A stretch of 64,000 bases of DNA from Flavobacterium terrisoli (lineage in GTDB: Bacteria; Bacteroidota; Bacteroidia; Flavobacteriales; Flavobacteriaceae): assembly GCF_030167905.1 (NCBI RefSeq), contig NZ_JARGNA010000003.1, forward strand, positions 343,914 to 407,913, given 5' to 3'. The notes beneath the pieces are model-generated. The model saw only the letters and a list, made by a program, of their open reading frames with translations. It did no database searches and had not been told where the DNA came from. The position numbers and the translations under genes are program-made. Below, piece by piece: positions 17,969 through 26,159 of the stretch (the first letter of the stretch is position 1; each line of letters starts with the position of its first letter).

Positions 17969-18361
17969 CTATTTTTTGGTTTTACACGTCTCAATGATTT
18001 TGTGAAATGTGTCGTTTAGCTTGGTTAAAGCTTTGGTTATTTCATCATCCGTCGCTTTTTCGAGTACCAATTGATTGACGGTCTTGGTTTCTTTTTTCAG
18101 AATGATCAAGGCTTCAATCAGCTTTGGACTGCGAAATTCCTGAGGCATGTTTTCAACCGATAAAGCTTCTGCTTTTTCCACCAGCAATTCAGAATACGTT
18201 TTAATCGGATCCAGATTTCCTTCTTCTGAAGAGTGAAATGTTTTTAGCATTACATCGTGGTACGCCTTAATTTGTGGCCATCTTTCGGTAATTGATAGTG
18301 CTGAAGCGCTATTAAAAGCAAAGAACGCGGCAAATGCAAAAAGCGATTTGAGAATTTTCAT
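17969..18361 (-). CDS. Small exported protein of unknown function
   Basis: 130 aa with a clear signal peptide (MKILKSLFAFAAFFAFNSASA). The mature part is helical, with many Lys and Glu and no cysteine motif until a single Cys near the C-terminus (ETCKTKK). A stretch of about 100 residues resembles a four-helix bundle in composition. The gene follows the ClC/HPP pair 93 bp downstream on the same strand, so it may be co-transcribed. I do not recognise a family. Confidence 0.6.
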   Translation of the reverse strand: MKILKSLFAFAAFFAFNSASALSITERWPQIKAYHDVMLKTFHSSEEGNLDPIKTYSELLVEKAEALSVENMPQEFRSPKLIEALIILKKETKTVNQLVLEKATDDEITKALTKLNDTFHKIIETCKTKK

Positions 18362-18453
18362 TGGTTAGGTGGTATATATTTGGCGGCACAAGTCTAACCA
18401 TTTTTATTGATTATTTAAGTTAAAGCAGAAAATTATTTTAACAATTGTTTAGC

Positions 18454-19050
18454 TCAAAGATTTGCTGCGCGTTTGATTTTGTTTCTGATTTTGGTAAATC
18501 TTTTATCCGTTGGATATTGTCTGTTGGAAGTCATGTTGTTGAAAATCAAAGCCACTACGAGTAAGATAATCGAGCCAACAAATACAGGAGTGATGACATA
18601 CCAATAGCCTAATTTTAGGATGGCTGGTGAACCGGTTACTGCTATCAATGCCGTTGCGCCACCCGGAGGATGTAAGGTTTTGGTGATTTGCATCATTACT
18701 ATCGAAAGTGAAACAGCCAATGGTGCCGAAAGCCACAAAATATCAGGAATCAGTTTCTGAACTGTTACACCAACAATCGCTGAAATCAGATGACCACCAA
18801 CCAGGTTTCGGGGTTGGGCTAACGGACTTTGGATTACGCCATAAACCAAAACACAAGAAGCGCCGAAGGAACCAATCAGAAAGACATAATCGGGTGGTGA
18901 AAATTTACCATACTGCAGATAAGCAATAATGCCCATTCCAATAAATGAACCCAAAAATGCCCAAAAGTGTTCTTTGAAATCAACTAAGGTTTCTTTGTAA
19001 AGTACGTATCGCGCCTTGCGGTAATTGCGTTTTATTTTTTCAACAGGCAT
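18454..19050 (-). CDS. HPP family integral membrane protein
   Basis: 198 aa, with four to five transmembrane segments (about 31-48, 57-76, 86-104, 107-124, 150-172) and the diagnostic HPPGGATAL motif starting at His127. The family (PF04982) is named for this motif. Some plant and cyanobacterial members transport nitrite, but most bacterial members are uncharacterised. It is 6 bp after the ClC-type channel gene, so the two are very likely co-translated, which suggests a shared anion-related role (inference). Confidence 0.85.
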   Translation of the reverse strand: MPVEKIKRNYRKARYVLYKETLVDFKEHFWAFLGSFIGMGIIAYLQYGKFSPPDYVFLIGSFGASCVLVYGVIQSPLAQPRNLVGGHLISAIVGVTVQKLIPDILWLSAPLAVSLSIVMMQITKTLHPPGGATALIAVTGSPAILKLGYWYVITPVFVGSIILLVVALIFNNMTSNRQYPTDKRFTKIRNKIKRAANL

Positions 19051-19056
19051 GCAGCA

Positions 19057-20337
19057 TTATGATTTAGCCGAAGCATTATAGGTATAAACCGTAAACGGAT
19101 AAATGGCTTGCGCAGTATATTTGGCGACCAAACAAGTCAGGAATATCGGGAAAAACAAAGTGTAATCATTAATAATCCCACAGGTTAAAAAGATGGCTGT
19201 AAATGGGGCATTAATGCTGGCACTGAGCATAGCGCCCATTCCTAAAATCATAAAGTTAAGCGGAATCACATTGGTATTAAAAAAAGTATTCAGGCAAATC
19301 GCCAACAACAAACCAAGAAATCCACCGATAAAAATACTCGGAGCAAACACACCGCCATCGCCACCCGAAGCCAAAGTCGCCGAAGTGACAATGGGTTTCA
19401 GAATAATAATTCCTAAAAAAGTTATGGCTAATGACAGTGTCAATATCGTTTGATTGGCCACCAAAATATTTTCTTTAATGGCATGATATCCTTCACCGTA
19501 CAATTGCGGAAGAACCAGTAAAGAAGCACTTAAAATGATAGTACCAAAGAGAATTCTGTTTGTATGTTTTTTGATTCTGGAAAAACTTTTTTTGAAATAC
19601 AACACACATTTCGTCAGGTAAACAGAATGTAAACCAGCAATGATTCCCAATAAAACAAAATAGGGAATCGCATACCAATGCCAACCGTGAAGCTGTACCG
19701 CAAACAATGGTTTCTCATCCAACAGGAATATGATTAGGCAAGCAACGGCTGTGGCAATGGTGCAAGTCAACAGAAAAACGTTATTTACTTTTTTGGAAAT
19801 CACTTCCCAGGCAAATAAAATTCCGGCAAACGGACTAAAAAATAATGCCGTTATTCCCGCTGAAACACCGGCGCAAATGAGTTCCGTTTTGTGTCGGTTG
19901 AAAAAGTTTTCTTTCTCTTGCGCGATAGAACCAATAGTAGCTGTAGCGACAACCGTAGAAACTTCAATCCCGGTTGAACCTCCAAAAATGACCGTAATAA
20001 AGCCATTGATAAAGTGCGACGGAATTTTGTAGAGAGGCAAACTATTTCTGCGTTGGGCTGTAGTTTCAAAGATTTCGCGTATGCCTTTGTTTTCTTTTTT
20101 CTGAAACAAATACCGGCGTAAAATATAAATAACCGATAAGCCCAACAGCGGGAAAAGGATAAAAAAGAACCAATTTTGGGTGGCTTTTCCTAAAAGGATG
20201 GTTTCATAATGTTCGGTGATTCGTTTCAGAACAATCGCCAAAAAAGTACTGAGCAACCCAATTAAAACCGCTACAAGAATCAGTTTTTGGTATTTAATAA
20301 AGTGGAATTTTTTTTTAATCTGTGCTGTGGTACTCAT
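19057..20337 (-). CDS. ClC-family chloride channel or H+/Cl- antiporter
   Basis: 426 aa, with about ten membrane helices. The loop that normally reads GREGP is here GGSTGIEVST: the gating glutamate is kept as Glu125, while the flanking Arg, Gly and Pro are replaced. The second selectivity stretch is GGDGGVFAPSIFIG, near the usual GxFxP. The C-terminal CBS domains of long ClCs are absent. It heads an operon with the HPP gene. Retaining the gating Glu fits an antiporter, but a channel is possible; family assignment is certain. Confidence 0.9.
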   Translation of the reverse strand: MSTTAQIKKKFHFIKYQKLILVAVLIGLLSTFLAIVLKRITEHYETILLGKATQNWFFFILFPLLGLSVIYILRRYLFQKKENKGIREIFETTAQRRNSLPLYKIPSHFINGFITVIFGGSTGIEVSTVVATATIGSIAQEKENFFNRHKTELICAGVSAGITALFFSPFAGILFAWEVISKKVNNVFLLTCTIATAVACLIIFLLDEKPLFAVQLHGWHWYAIPYFVLLGIIAGLHSVYLTKCVLYFKKSFSRIKKHTNRILFGTIILSASLLVLPQLYGEGYHAIKENILVANQTILTLSLAITFLGIIILKPIVTSATLASGGDGGVFAPSIFIGGFLGLLLAICLNTFFNTNVIPLNFMILGMGAMLSASINAPFTAIFLTCGIINDYTLFFPIFLTCLVAKYTAQAIYPFTVYTYNASAKS

Positions 20338-20357
20338 CCGGGGAAACTAAGTTTTTA

Positions 20358-20365
20358 CAAAGTTA
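20358..20365 (-). promoter_or_regulatory. Promoter -7 of the ClC/HPP operon
   Basis: Read leftward: TAACTTTG, a full TAnnTTTG match, 20 bases upstream of the ATG at 20337. Confidence 0.55.
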
Positions 20366-20406
20366 CTCTTTGAAAAACGAAATCCTGACAGCAGAAAGTT
20401 AAAATT

Positions 20407-20757
20407 TTAAACCAAACCCAATTCCTTTTTAATCTTAAGCGATAGTTTTTCTTTGACTAATTTATACGATTGTTGAGTATAATGTTCCCATTCCTTAGCC
20501 GAGAGTGTGTTGATGTCTTCCACCAAAACCCATTTGTATTTGGCCACATAAGGCGCAGGTTTGATTCCGGTTCGGGTGTTCATTTCTTCAAATTCTTCTT
20601 CCAGAACCTTGAATGAAGCTGAAGTTGGCGATTCATTCAAACCAACGACACAAAACATTTTTCCGCCAATGCAAAAACACAAATCGTTATGCCACTTGAT
20701 ATCTTCAGTGACGTGAGGTAATTGGTTGCAAATGGCTTGGAGTTCTTCGATGTTCAT
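20407..20757 (-). CDS. MmcQ/YjbR family protein
   Basis: 116 aa, the usual size of family PF04237, which has a double-wing DNA-binding-like (CyaY-like) fold. Recognisable parts are the start MNIEELQAICNQLPHVTEDI, KWHNDLCFCIGGKMFCVV and APYVAKYKWVLVEDINTLS. Its molecular role is not established. It is divergent from the TonB receptor, and the first LytTR box pair (20788-20817) sits in the shared 120 bp gap, so it could share that regulation. Confidence 0.85.
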   Translation of the reverse strand: MNIEELQAICNQLPHVTEDIKWHNDLCFCIGGKMFCVVGLNESPTSASFKVLEEEFEEMNTRTGIKPAPYVAKYKWVLVEDINTLSAKEWEHYTQQSYKLVKEKLSLKIKKELGLV

Positions 20758-20787
20758 CTGTTTTGATTTTCTTTAGACTGTAAATTT

Positions 20788-20817
20788 ACAATTCATCCCA
20801 TCAATATAACAATTCGG
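20788..20817 (+). promoter_or_regulatory. Putative LytTR-regulator binding site (direct repeat) before the TonB receptor
   Basis: Two direct repeats ACAATTC(AT) at 20788 and ACAATTC(GG) at 20809 start exactly 21 bp apart, two helical turns, as LytTR-family operators do. The same arrangement precedes the gene at 23206. The cognate LytTR regulator is probably the one encoded at 26160. Confidence 0.65.
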
Positions 20818-20838
20818 TAAACTTAAATTTCATAGTTT

Positions 20839-20847
20839 TATCCTTTG
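20839..20847 (+). promoter_or_regulatory. Promoter -7 of the TonB-dependent receptor
   Basis: TATCCTTTG, i.e. TA and TTTG separated by three rather than two bases, 27 bases downstream of the second LytTR half-site start-to-end. A suboptimal -7 element would fit activator dependence. Confidence 0.45.
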
Positions 20848-20877
20848 TCGGAAGTTTGCTTCATCAAAACAAAACCA

Positions 20878-23085
20878 ATGAAATCGGAGATTCACGAACA
20901 CAGAAAAAAAACAATAAGCAAAAGAGTGAGTAATGCAACAATTTGCACTTTTTTACTTTTCTTAATTGCTTTAAACAGCAATGCACAACAGATTATTTCG
21001 GGTAAAGTACTTGATGAAAAAAGCAAACCAATCGCCGGCGCCAATATCTTTATTGATGGCACTTACGATGGTGGTTCCACCGATGAAAAGGGTGAATTCA
21101 AATTTACCACAACCGCCAAAGGCAATCAGATTTTGGTCATCAGCTTTTTGACTTATGAAACGCTGAAAGTCACGATTGAGATAGCAACTTGCCAAAACAA
21201 ATCATTCAAACTCAAAGAAAGTGTCAACACACTCGATGCGGTGATTGTTACCGCCGGAACGTTTGATGCCGGAGATAAAGCCAGGGTTTCTGTCTTGAAA
21301 CCATTGGATATTGTAACTACAGCCGGAGCGATGGGCGATATTGTTTCGGCTTTGCAAACCTTACCCGGAACACAAACGGTAGGTGAAGACGGTCGATTGT
21401 TTGTTCGTGGTGGTGAAGCCGATGAAACCCAAACGTTTGTGGATGGGATTCGCGTGGCCCAACCTTATGGCGCAACAACCGCGAATGTGCCAACACGTGG
21501 ACGCTTTTCTCCGTTTTTATTTAGCGGAATGTCATTTTCGACCGGTGGTTATTCTGCCGAATATGGCGAAGCGTTATCGAGTGTTTTGTTGTTGAATACC
21601 CAAGATGAAGCGACCGAAGAGAAAACCGATATTTCATTGATGTCGGTTGGATTAGGTTTGGCCAATACCCAAAAATGGAAAAACAATTCGTTGAGTTTTA
21701 ATACCGCCTATATCAATTTGGAACCCTATCAAAAAGTATTTCCGCAACGCGCCGATTGGAACAAACCTTTTCAGTCGCTTTCGGGTGAAGCGGTTTACAG
21801 ACACAGTTTTACCAATGGTATGTTCAAACTGTACGCTGCTTTTGATGCGTCGCAATTTGACATCAACAGCGAATCCATCAACAATCCCGATAAAATCAGA
21901 GTGGATTTGGATAACAATAATTTCTATCTGAATTCGTCCTATAAAGGCAACTTTGGTTCGCAATGGCAATTGTTTACCGGATTGAGTTATGGCTACAGCC
22001 AAAATAAAATCGGCTTGGATTTGGACAAAGTATCCAATTTGGAACATTCTTCCCATCTGAAATTAAAACTGAAAAAGTCTTTTTCCGACAGGGTAAAGTT
22101 GTCTTTTGGTGGAGATTATTTCATTACCCAATTTGACGAAGATTTCAAGCAATACCAAGGCGATACGTTCAGCAGTGGTTATAACGCGAACATCGCGGCA
22201 TTCTTCACCGAAGCGGATATTTTCTTCTCTAAAAAGTTTGCCATAAAAGTGGGTGCCAGACTATCCAACAATGATTTGCTGGAGGAAACGGTGGTTTCTC
22301 CGAGAGCATCATTGGCCTATAAAGTTTCCAAAAACGGTCAGTTTTCGTTTGCCTACGGCAGTTTTACCCAAGCGCCAAGACAAGACTATTTGAAATACGC
22401 CGATTATCTGGAAAGTGAAAAAGCGCAACACTATATCCTGAACTACCAATATAGCAAAGACCGAAGAACTTTCCGTTCTGAGATTTATTTAAAGGAATAT
22501 TCCGATTTGGTAAAATATGATACCGAAGCTTCTGAATTTGATACCAATTTCAGCAACACGGGAACAGGTTATGCCAGAGGTTTGGATATTTTTTGGCGCG
22601 ACAATAAAACCATCAAAAATGTGGAATACTGGATTTCCTATTCCTATATCGACACGCAAAGAAACTATAAAAATTTCACGGCTGAAGTAACACCGAGTTT
22701 TGTGGCCAATCACAGTTTGAGTGTTGTAAGCAAATGGTGGATCAACAAATTAAAATCGCAGTTGAGTGTGACCAATTCGTTCACGACCGGAAGACCATAC
22801 AACAATCCGAATGAGGCAGAGTTTATGAACGGCAAAACCAAAGGCTACAATAATTTGAGTTTGGGCTGGGCTTATCTGATGTCACAACAAAAGATTTTGT
22901 ATTTTTCAGTATCGAATGTATTGGGAACAGCCAATGTTTTTGGGTATGAATATGCCAATTCACCAAATCCCGATGGCGTGTACAACCGAAGAACCATCAG
23001 GCCAACAGCAGATCAGTTTTTCTTTGTAGGTTTCTTTTGGACGATTAGTGAGAATAAGAAGGACAATCAGTTGGATAACCTTTAA
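20878..23085 (+). CDS. TonB-dependent outer-membrane receptor with N-terminal carboxypeptidase-regulatory-like domain
   Basis: 735 aa from ATG 20878. Its positively charged start and hydrophobic segment TICTFLLFLIALNSNAQ form a signal peptide. Residues about 38-120 are a CarboxypepD_reg-like beta-sandwich (ISGKVLDEKSKPIAGANIFIDG), then a plug (SALQTLPGTQTVGEDGRLFVRGG) and a 22-strand-type barrel ending in aromatic strands (QFFFVGFFWTISENKKD). It imports a large or scarce ligand using TonB energy; no SusD partner follows, so a siderophore, metal chelate or cofactor is as likely as a glycan. It lies first in the LytS/LytTR locus and carries a paired LytTR box upstream. An earlier TTG at 20845 overlaps the -7 motif and was rejected as the start. 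Confidence 0.88.
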   Translation: MKSEIHEHRKKTISKRVSNATICTFLLFLIALNSNAQQIISGKVLDEKSKPIAGANIFIDGTYDGGSTDEKGEFKFTTTAKGNQILVISFLTYETLKVTIEIATCQNKSFKLKESVNTLDAVIVTAGTFDAGDKARVSVLKPLDIVTTAGAMGDIVSALQTLPGTQTVGEDGRLFVRGGEADETQTFVDGIRVAQPYGATTANVPTRGRFSPFLFSGMSFSTGGYSAEYGEALSSVLLLNTQDEATEEKTDISLMSVGLGLANTQKWKNNSLSFNTAYINLEPYQKVFPQRADWNKPFQSLSGEAVYRHSFTNGMFKLYAAFDASQFDINSESINNPDKIRVDLDNNNFYLNSSYKGNFGSQWQLFTGLSYGYSQNKIGLDLDKVSNLEHSSHLKLKLKKSFSDRVKLSFGGDYFITQFDEDFKQYQGDTFSSGYNANIAAFFTEADIFFSKKFAIKVGARLSNNDLLEETVVSPRASLAYKVSKNGQFSFAYGSFTQAPRQDYLKYADYLESEKAQHYILNYQYSKDRRTFRSEIYLKEYSDLVKYDTEASEFDTNFSNTGTGYARGLDIFWRDNKTIKNVEYWISYSYIDTQRNYKNFTAEVTPSFVANHSLSVVSKWWINKLKSQLSVTNSFTTGRPYNNPNEAEFMNGKTKGYNNLSLGWAYLMSQQKILYFSVSNVLGTANVFGYEYANSPNPDGVYNRRTIRPTADQFFFVGFFWTISENKKDNQLDNL

Positions 23086-23089
23086 AAGA

Positions 23090-23119
23090 ACAATTCATCC
23101 ATCAAAAATGACAGTTCGG
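23090..23119 (+). promoter_or_regulatory. Putative LytTR-regulator binding site before the 206 aa gene
   Basis: Direct repeats ACAATTC(AT) at 23090 and ACAGTTC(GG) at 23111, again 21 bp apart. ACAGTTCGG fits the LytTR consensus [TA][AC][CA]GTTN[AG][TG] at every position. The intervening bases CCATCAA also resemble those at 20797-20805. Confidence 0.7.
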
Positions 23120-23152
23120 TAAGTATAAGTTTTACAGCAAATAAAACCGCGA

Positions 23153-23160
23153 TACTTTTG
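23153..23160 (+). promoter_or_regulatory. Promoter -7 of the 206 aa gene
   Basis: TACTTTTG matches TAnnTTTG. Its TTTG lies 46 bases from the start of the second LytTR half-site, against 35 bases at the receptor gene: a difference of 11 bases, about one helical turn, so both operators would face polymerase from the same side. Confidence 0.55.
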
Positions 23161-23205
23161 AACTATAAATTAAAAGAGTTTTAATCATCAATAAAATTAA
23201 AAGAC

Positions 23206-23826
23206 ATGACAAAAATTATCACCACAATCGCATTATTGGTTTGCTCATTATTAGGAGCGCAAACACAATTTGAACAAGGAATGGGAAAATCACTCGGGCT
23301 TTGGAAAGAAGGAAAAGCACAGGAAGCTTCAGATTTGATGGAGCGCATTGCGGCCGCAGAAAAAACCAATTGGTTACCGAATTATTATGTAGCTTTAATC
23401 AATACAACGGAGGCATTCAATCCGGCGAACAAAGCAAAAGTGGCGGCCTTATTGGAAAAAGCGCAAAACGCACAGGACGAAGCGTCAATGATCAGTTTGA
23501 ATAACCCGGAACTTATGGTGATGCAGGCAATGATTTACACTGCATTGATTGTTCAGGATCCGATGGTCAACGGGATGAAATATTCTCCAAAAGTGATGGA
23601 ATTGTATACCAAAGCCAAAATCATAGCGCCGGAAAATCCAAGAGCCGTATATTGTAAAGCCGAATTTGAAATCAATGGTGCACAATGGACCGGTGCCGAC
23701 GTGAAAAAATTATGTCAGGATTTGCAAAGTGCTATTCCGTTATTTGAAAAGTTCAAACCGGAAAGCCCTTTTCACCCAAACTGGGGATTGGATAGAGCAA
23801 AGGAAGCTTTGAAGAATTGTAAATAA
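23206..23826 (+). CDS. Exported helical-repeat (TPR-like) protein
   Basis: 206 aa with a signal peptide (MTKIITTIALLVCSLLGAQ). The mature protein is alpha-helical with TPR-like periodicity (MERIAAAEKTNWLPNYYVALIN, AKIIAPENPRAVYCKAEFEI), ending KEALKNCK, and probably acts in the periplasm or on the outer membrane. It has its own promoter with a LytTR box pair identical in layout to that of the TonB receptor, so it is probably co-regulated as a receptor partner or part of the signal path. No enzymatic motif. Conserved relatives are common in flavobacteria, but I know of no assigned function. Confidence 0.7.
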   Translation: MTKIITTIALLVCSLLGAQTQFEQGMGKSLGLWKEGKAQEASDLMERIAAAEKTNWLPNYYVALINTTEAFNPANKAKVAALLEKAQNAQDEASMISLNNPELMVMQAMIYTALIVQDPMVNGMKYSPKVMELYTKAKIIAPENPRAVYCKAEFEINGAQWTGADVKKLCQDLQSAIPLFEKFKPESPFHPNWGLDRAKEALKNCK

Positions 23827-23858
23827 GAACAAAAACTAACCAATAAAATAAACAAATC

Positions 23859-24038
23859 ATGGAAAATCAAAACCAAAACAAAGAAGTAAACAAATTAGCC
23901 GGAATGATATTCGTCGGATTTATGTTTGTCGGTATCGCCTCGGGAATGTATTTTGGCCACGTAGCAGTGGGAACTTTAGCCGGAATGGGTGTTGGATTTA
24001 TTGCTTCGGCGATGTACCGATCGGAAAAGAATAAATAA
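23859..24038 (+). CDS. Small inner-membrane protein (59 aa)
   Basis: 59 aa, MENQNQNKEVNKLAGMIFVG onward. It has two hydrophobic stretches (about residues 14-29 and 35-49) rich in Gly and Met, resembling a glycine-zipper hairpin, and a charged C-terminus (YRSEKNK). It is 32 bp after the helical-repeat gene and 20 bp before the kinase gene, so it is embedded in the operon and likely a membrane accessory of the kinase. No known family recognised. Confidence 0.7.
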   Translation: MENQNQNKEVNKLAGMIFVGFMFVGIASGMYFGHVAVGTLAGMGVGFIASAMYRSEKNK

Positions 24039-24058
24039 AACACTTTAAAATTTCAGTA

Positions 24059-25396
24059 ATGAAACCATTGATAAAAGAAATCCCAAGAGCAATCATTTTA
24101 TCGGTCACTATCTTTTTAGTGCTGCAATTGATTCGGTTGATTACGGGAAACCAGATTCACTTCGATGCTGCTTTGTTGAGCAACTTTGGCTATACGATGT
24201 TGTATGGACTTTCGTTATACATGGCCAATGCAATGCTTTTCATGTATTTGGATCGCGTTTTCAAAGCCGACAGATTTACGCCGAAAAGAATATTTCTTGG
24301 TTTTACCCTGTCATTTCTGATTTCAATTGTCGTTATTTTTTTACTGAGGGTTTTTGAAGATGTAATTGTTGAAGGAAGATCGTTTGCCACTTTTTTCAAC
24401 AACGAATCGTTTAGCAATTACCTGGTTTCAATCATCATAACGTTCATTGTCACCTTGGCATTTCATGCGATTTACTTCTATAAGGCTTATGCCGAAAGCA
24501 AAGTCAAAGAGCAAAAAGTTATCGCCGGAACGGCTTCGGCACAGTTTGAAAGTTTGAAAAACCAAATCGATCCGCATTTCCTGTTCAATAGCCTGAATGT
24601 ATTGAGTTCGCTTATAGAGGAAAATCCGGATAACGCACAAAAATTCACGACTTCACTGTCTAAAATCTACCGCTATGTTTTGGAACAAAAGGACAAAGAG
24701 CTGGTTTCAGTGGATGAGGAATTGGCTTTTGCCAAAACCTATATGAACCTGCTCAAAATGCGTTTTGAAAACAGCATCAGCTATGAATTACCGGCAGAAT
24801 TCGGGAATCCGGAGGCTAAAGTCGTGCCTTTATCGCTGCAGCTTTTATTGGAAAACACTATCAAACACAATGTTGCGAGCGAACAAAAACCATTGCACAT
24901 CAGGATTTATATCGAGAACAATTACCTGATAGTTGAGAATAATTTACAAAAGAAAGAAGTCCTGCAGGATAGAAAAGGCGTTGGCTTGCAAAACATCGTC
25001 AACCGTTATGCCTTGATTTCGGAACGAAAAGTTTTGGTAGATCAGACCGAAACGGCTTTCAAGGTAAAAATCCCGATTTTAACCAAACAAATCGTCATCA
25101 TGGAAACGAAAAATATATACAACGAAAATATGGCTTATATGAAAGCCAAGGAGAGAGTGGAAAAACTCAAAGGATTCTACGGTAACCTGATTTCGTACTG
25201 TTGTGTGATTCCGTTTTTAATCTTTATCAATCTCAGAACCGGCGGATTTCAATGGTTTTGGTTCCCAATGTTCGGCTGGGGAATGGGCTTGACGTTTCAC
25301 GCTCTGGAAACCTTTGGCTATGGAAAATCATGGGAAGAGAGAAAGATCCAGGAGATTTTGAATAAGGAAGACAACAAAAACCAAAAATGGAGTTAG
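24059..25396 (+). CDS. LytS-type sensor histidine kinase fused to a C-terminal 2TM domain
   Basis: 445 aa. Four membrane helices (about 10-29, 42-64, 78-98, 121-142) precede a His_kinase (PF06580) domain with the box NQIDPHFLFNSLN, phospho-acceptor His173, and an ATPase with the N-box LLLENTIKHN and a GVGLQNI G-box. From Met348 (METKNIYNENMAYMKAKERV) a complete 2TM domain (PF13239) is fused in frame: FYGNLISYCCVIPFLIFINL and FPMFGWGMGLTFHA, ending KSWEERKIQEIL. The same domain follows as two separate proteins, so this looks like a gene fusion. The partner is the LytTR regulator downstream. It probably senses an envelope or membrane signal. Confidence 0.9.
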   Translation: MKPLIKEIPRAIILSVTIFLVLQLIRLITGNQIHFDAALLSNFGYTMLYGLSLYMANAMLFMYLDRVFKADRFTPKRIFLGFTLSFLISIVVIFLLRVFEDVIVEGRSFATFFNNESFSNYLVSIIITFIVTLAFHAIYFYKAYAESKVKEQKVIAGTASAQFESLKNQIDPHFLFNSLNVLSSLIEENPDNAQKFTTSLSKIYRYVLEQKDKELVSVDEELAFAKTYMNLLKMRFENSISYELPAEFGNPEAKVVPLSLQLLLENTIKHNVASEQKPLHIRIYIENNYLIVENNLQKKEVLQDRKGVGLQNIVNRYALISERKVLVDQTETAFKVKIPILTKQIVIMETKNIYNENMAYMKAKERVEKLKGFYGNLISYCCVIPFLIFINLRTGGFQWFWFPMFGWGMGLTFHALETFGYGKSWEERKIQEILNKEDNKNQKWS

Positions 25397-25398
25397 CC

Positions 25399-25698
25399 AT
25401 GGAAACAAACAACGACTTCGAAAGATACCAACGCGCCAAAAAACAGGTAGAAAAAATCAAAGGGTTTTACACGCATTTGGCGGTTTATATAGTTGTTATG
25501 GCAGGCTTGATTTATCTCAATCTGAGGTATACACCACAGTATTTGTGGTTTCTCTGGACCTTTGTAAGTTGGGGAATTGGATTGCTTTTTCATGCCGCGC
25601 TTATTTATAATGTCTTTTCATTCTTGGGAAAAGACTGGGAAGAAAGAAAAATTAAACAATTCATGGACGAAGAAAATAAAAGAAATAAATTTGAATAG
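25399..25698 (+). CDS. 2TM domain protein, first stand-alone copy
   Basis: About 99 aa. The charged N-terminus RYQRAKKQVEKIKGFYTHL is followed by two membrane helices (VYIVVMAGLIYLNL and FVSWGIGLLFHAALIY) and the family-typical end GKDWEERKIKQFM. I prefer ATG 25399 (METNND, like METKN at the fused copy) over ATG 25387, which would overlap the kinase by 10 bases. PF13239 proteins are found next to LytTR systems in Bacteroidota; their role is unknown. It probably forms complexes with the kinase 2TM region. Confidence 0.85.
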   Translation: METNNDFERYQRAKKQVEKIKGFYTHLAVYIVVMAGLIYLNLRYTPQYLWFLWTFVSWGIGLLFHAALIYNVFSFLGKDWEERKIKQFMDEENKRNKFE

Positions 25699-25700
25699 TT

Positions 25701-26009
25701 ATGCTAAACGAAGACGAAATTAAATACCAGGAAGCCGCCAAACGCGTGAAGAGAATCAAAGGATTTTATACGCATGCCATAGTTTATGTGGTGATTAATA
25801 TTATGATCATCATTGCGAAAATGCAATTTGGTGATAATGGACATTGGAGTTTTGAATTGAGACATTTTTCCACGGCTTTATTTTGGGGAATCGGTTTAAT
25901 AGCGCACGGCATGTCGGTTTTTATGCCAGGCATTATCCTGGGTAAAAACTGGGAAGATAAAAAGATTAAGGAATTGATGGAGAAGGAAAAGAATAATAAA
26001 TGGGAATAA
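25701..26009 (+). CDS. 2TM domain protein, second stand-alone copy
   Basis: 102 aa, clearly paralogous to its neighbour: KRVKRIKGFYTHAIVYVVIN, then LFWGIGLIAHGMSVFM and GKNWEDKKIKELMEKE. It starts 2 bp after the previous stop, so translation is coupled. Function unknown, inferred membrane partner of the kinase. Confidence 0.85.
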   Translation: MLNEDEIKYQEAAKRVKRIKGFYTHAIVYVVINIMIIIAKMQFGDNGHWSFELRHFSTALFWGIGLIAHGMSVFMPGIILGKNWEDKKIKELMEKEKNNKWE

Positions 26010-26066
26010 TTCAAAAAGCAGAATGCAGATTGAATTTATCAAATAACCAAATTGACGAATAACCAA

Positions 26067-26096
26067 ATGAACATAATAATCATTGAAGACATTTGA
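26067..26096 (+). pseudogene. Nine-codon remnant repeating the LytTR regulator start
   Basis: ATG at 26067 encodes MNIIIIEDI then stop; the real regulator begins MNIIIIEDE at 26160. The two 24-base stretches differ at five third positions, so this is not a fresh duplication. It is followed directly by the palindromic repeat. It may be the remnant of a deleted paralogous regulator or of an older start region. It could alternatively be a leader peptide. Confidence 0.45.
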
Positions 26097-26130
26097 AATT
26101 AAAAGGAGAATGTCCAGTGGACATTCGGAA
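26091..26130 (+). repeat. Palindromic AGT-loop repeat, copy 2
   Basis: ATTTGAAATTAAAAGGA leader, then arms GAATGTCC (26108-26115) and GGACATTC (26119-26126) around AGT. It is in the leader of the LytTR regulator, 33 bases before its ATG, directly after the nine-codon remnant. Confidence 0.7.
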
Positions 26131-26159
26131 CTAATATGACCTCAATTAGCAAAAGGAAA

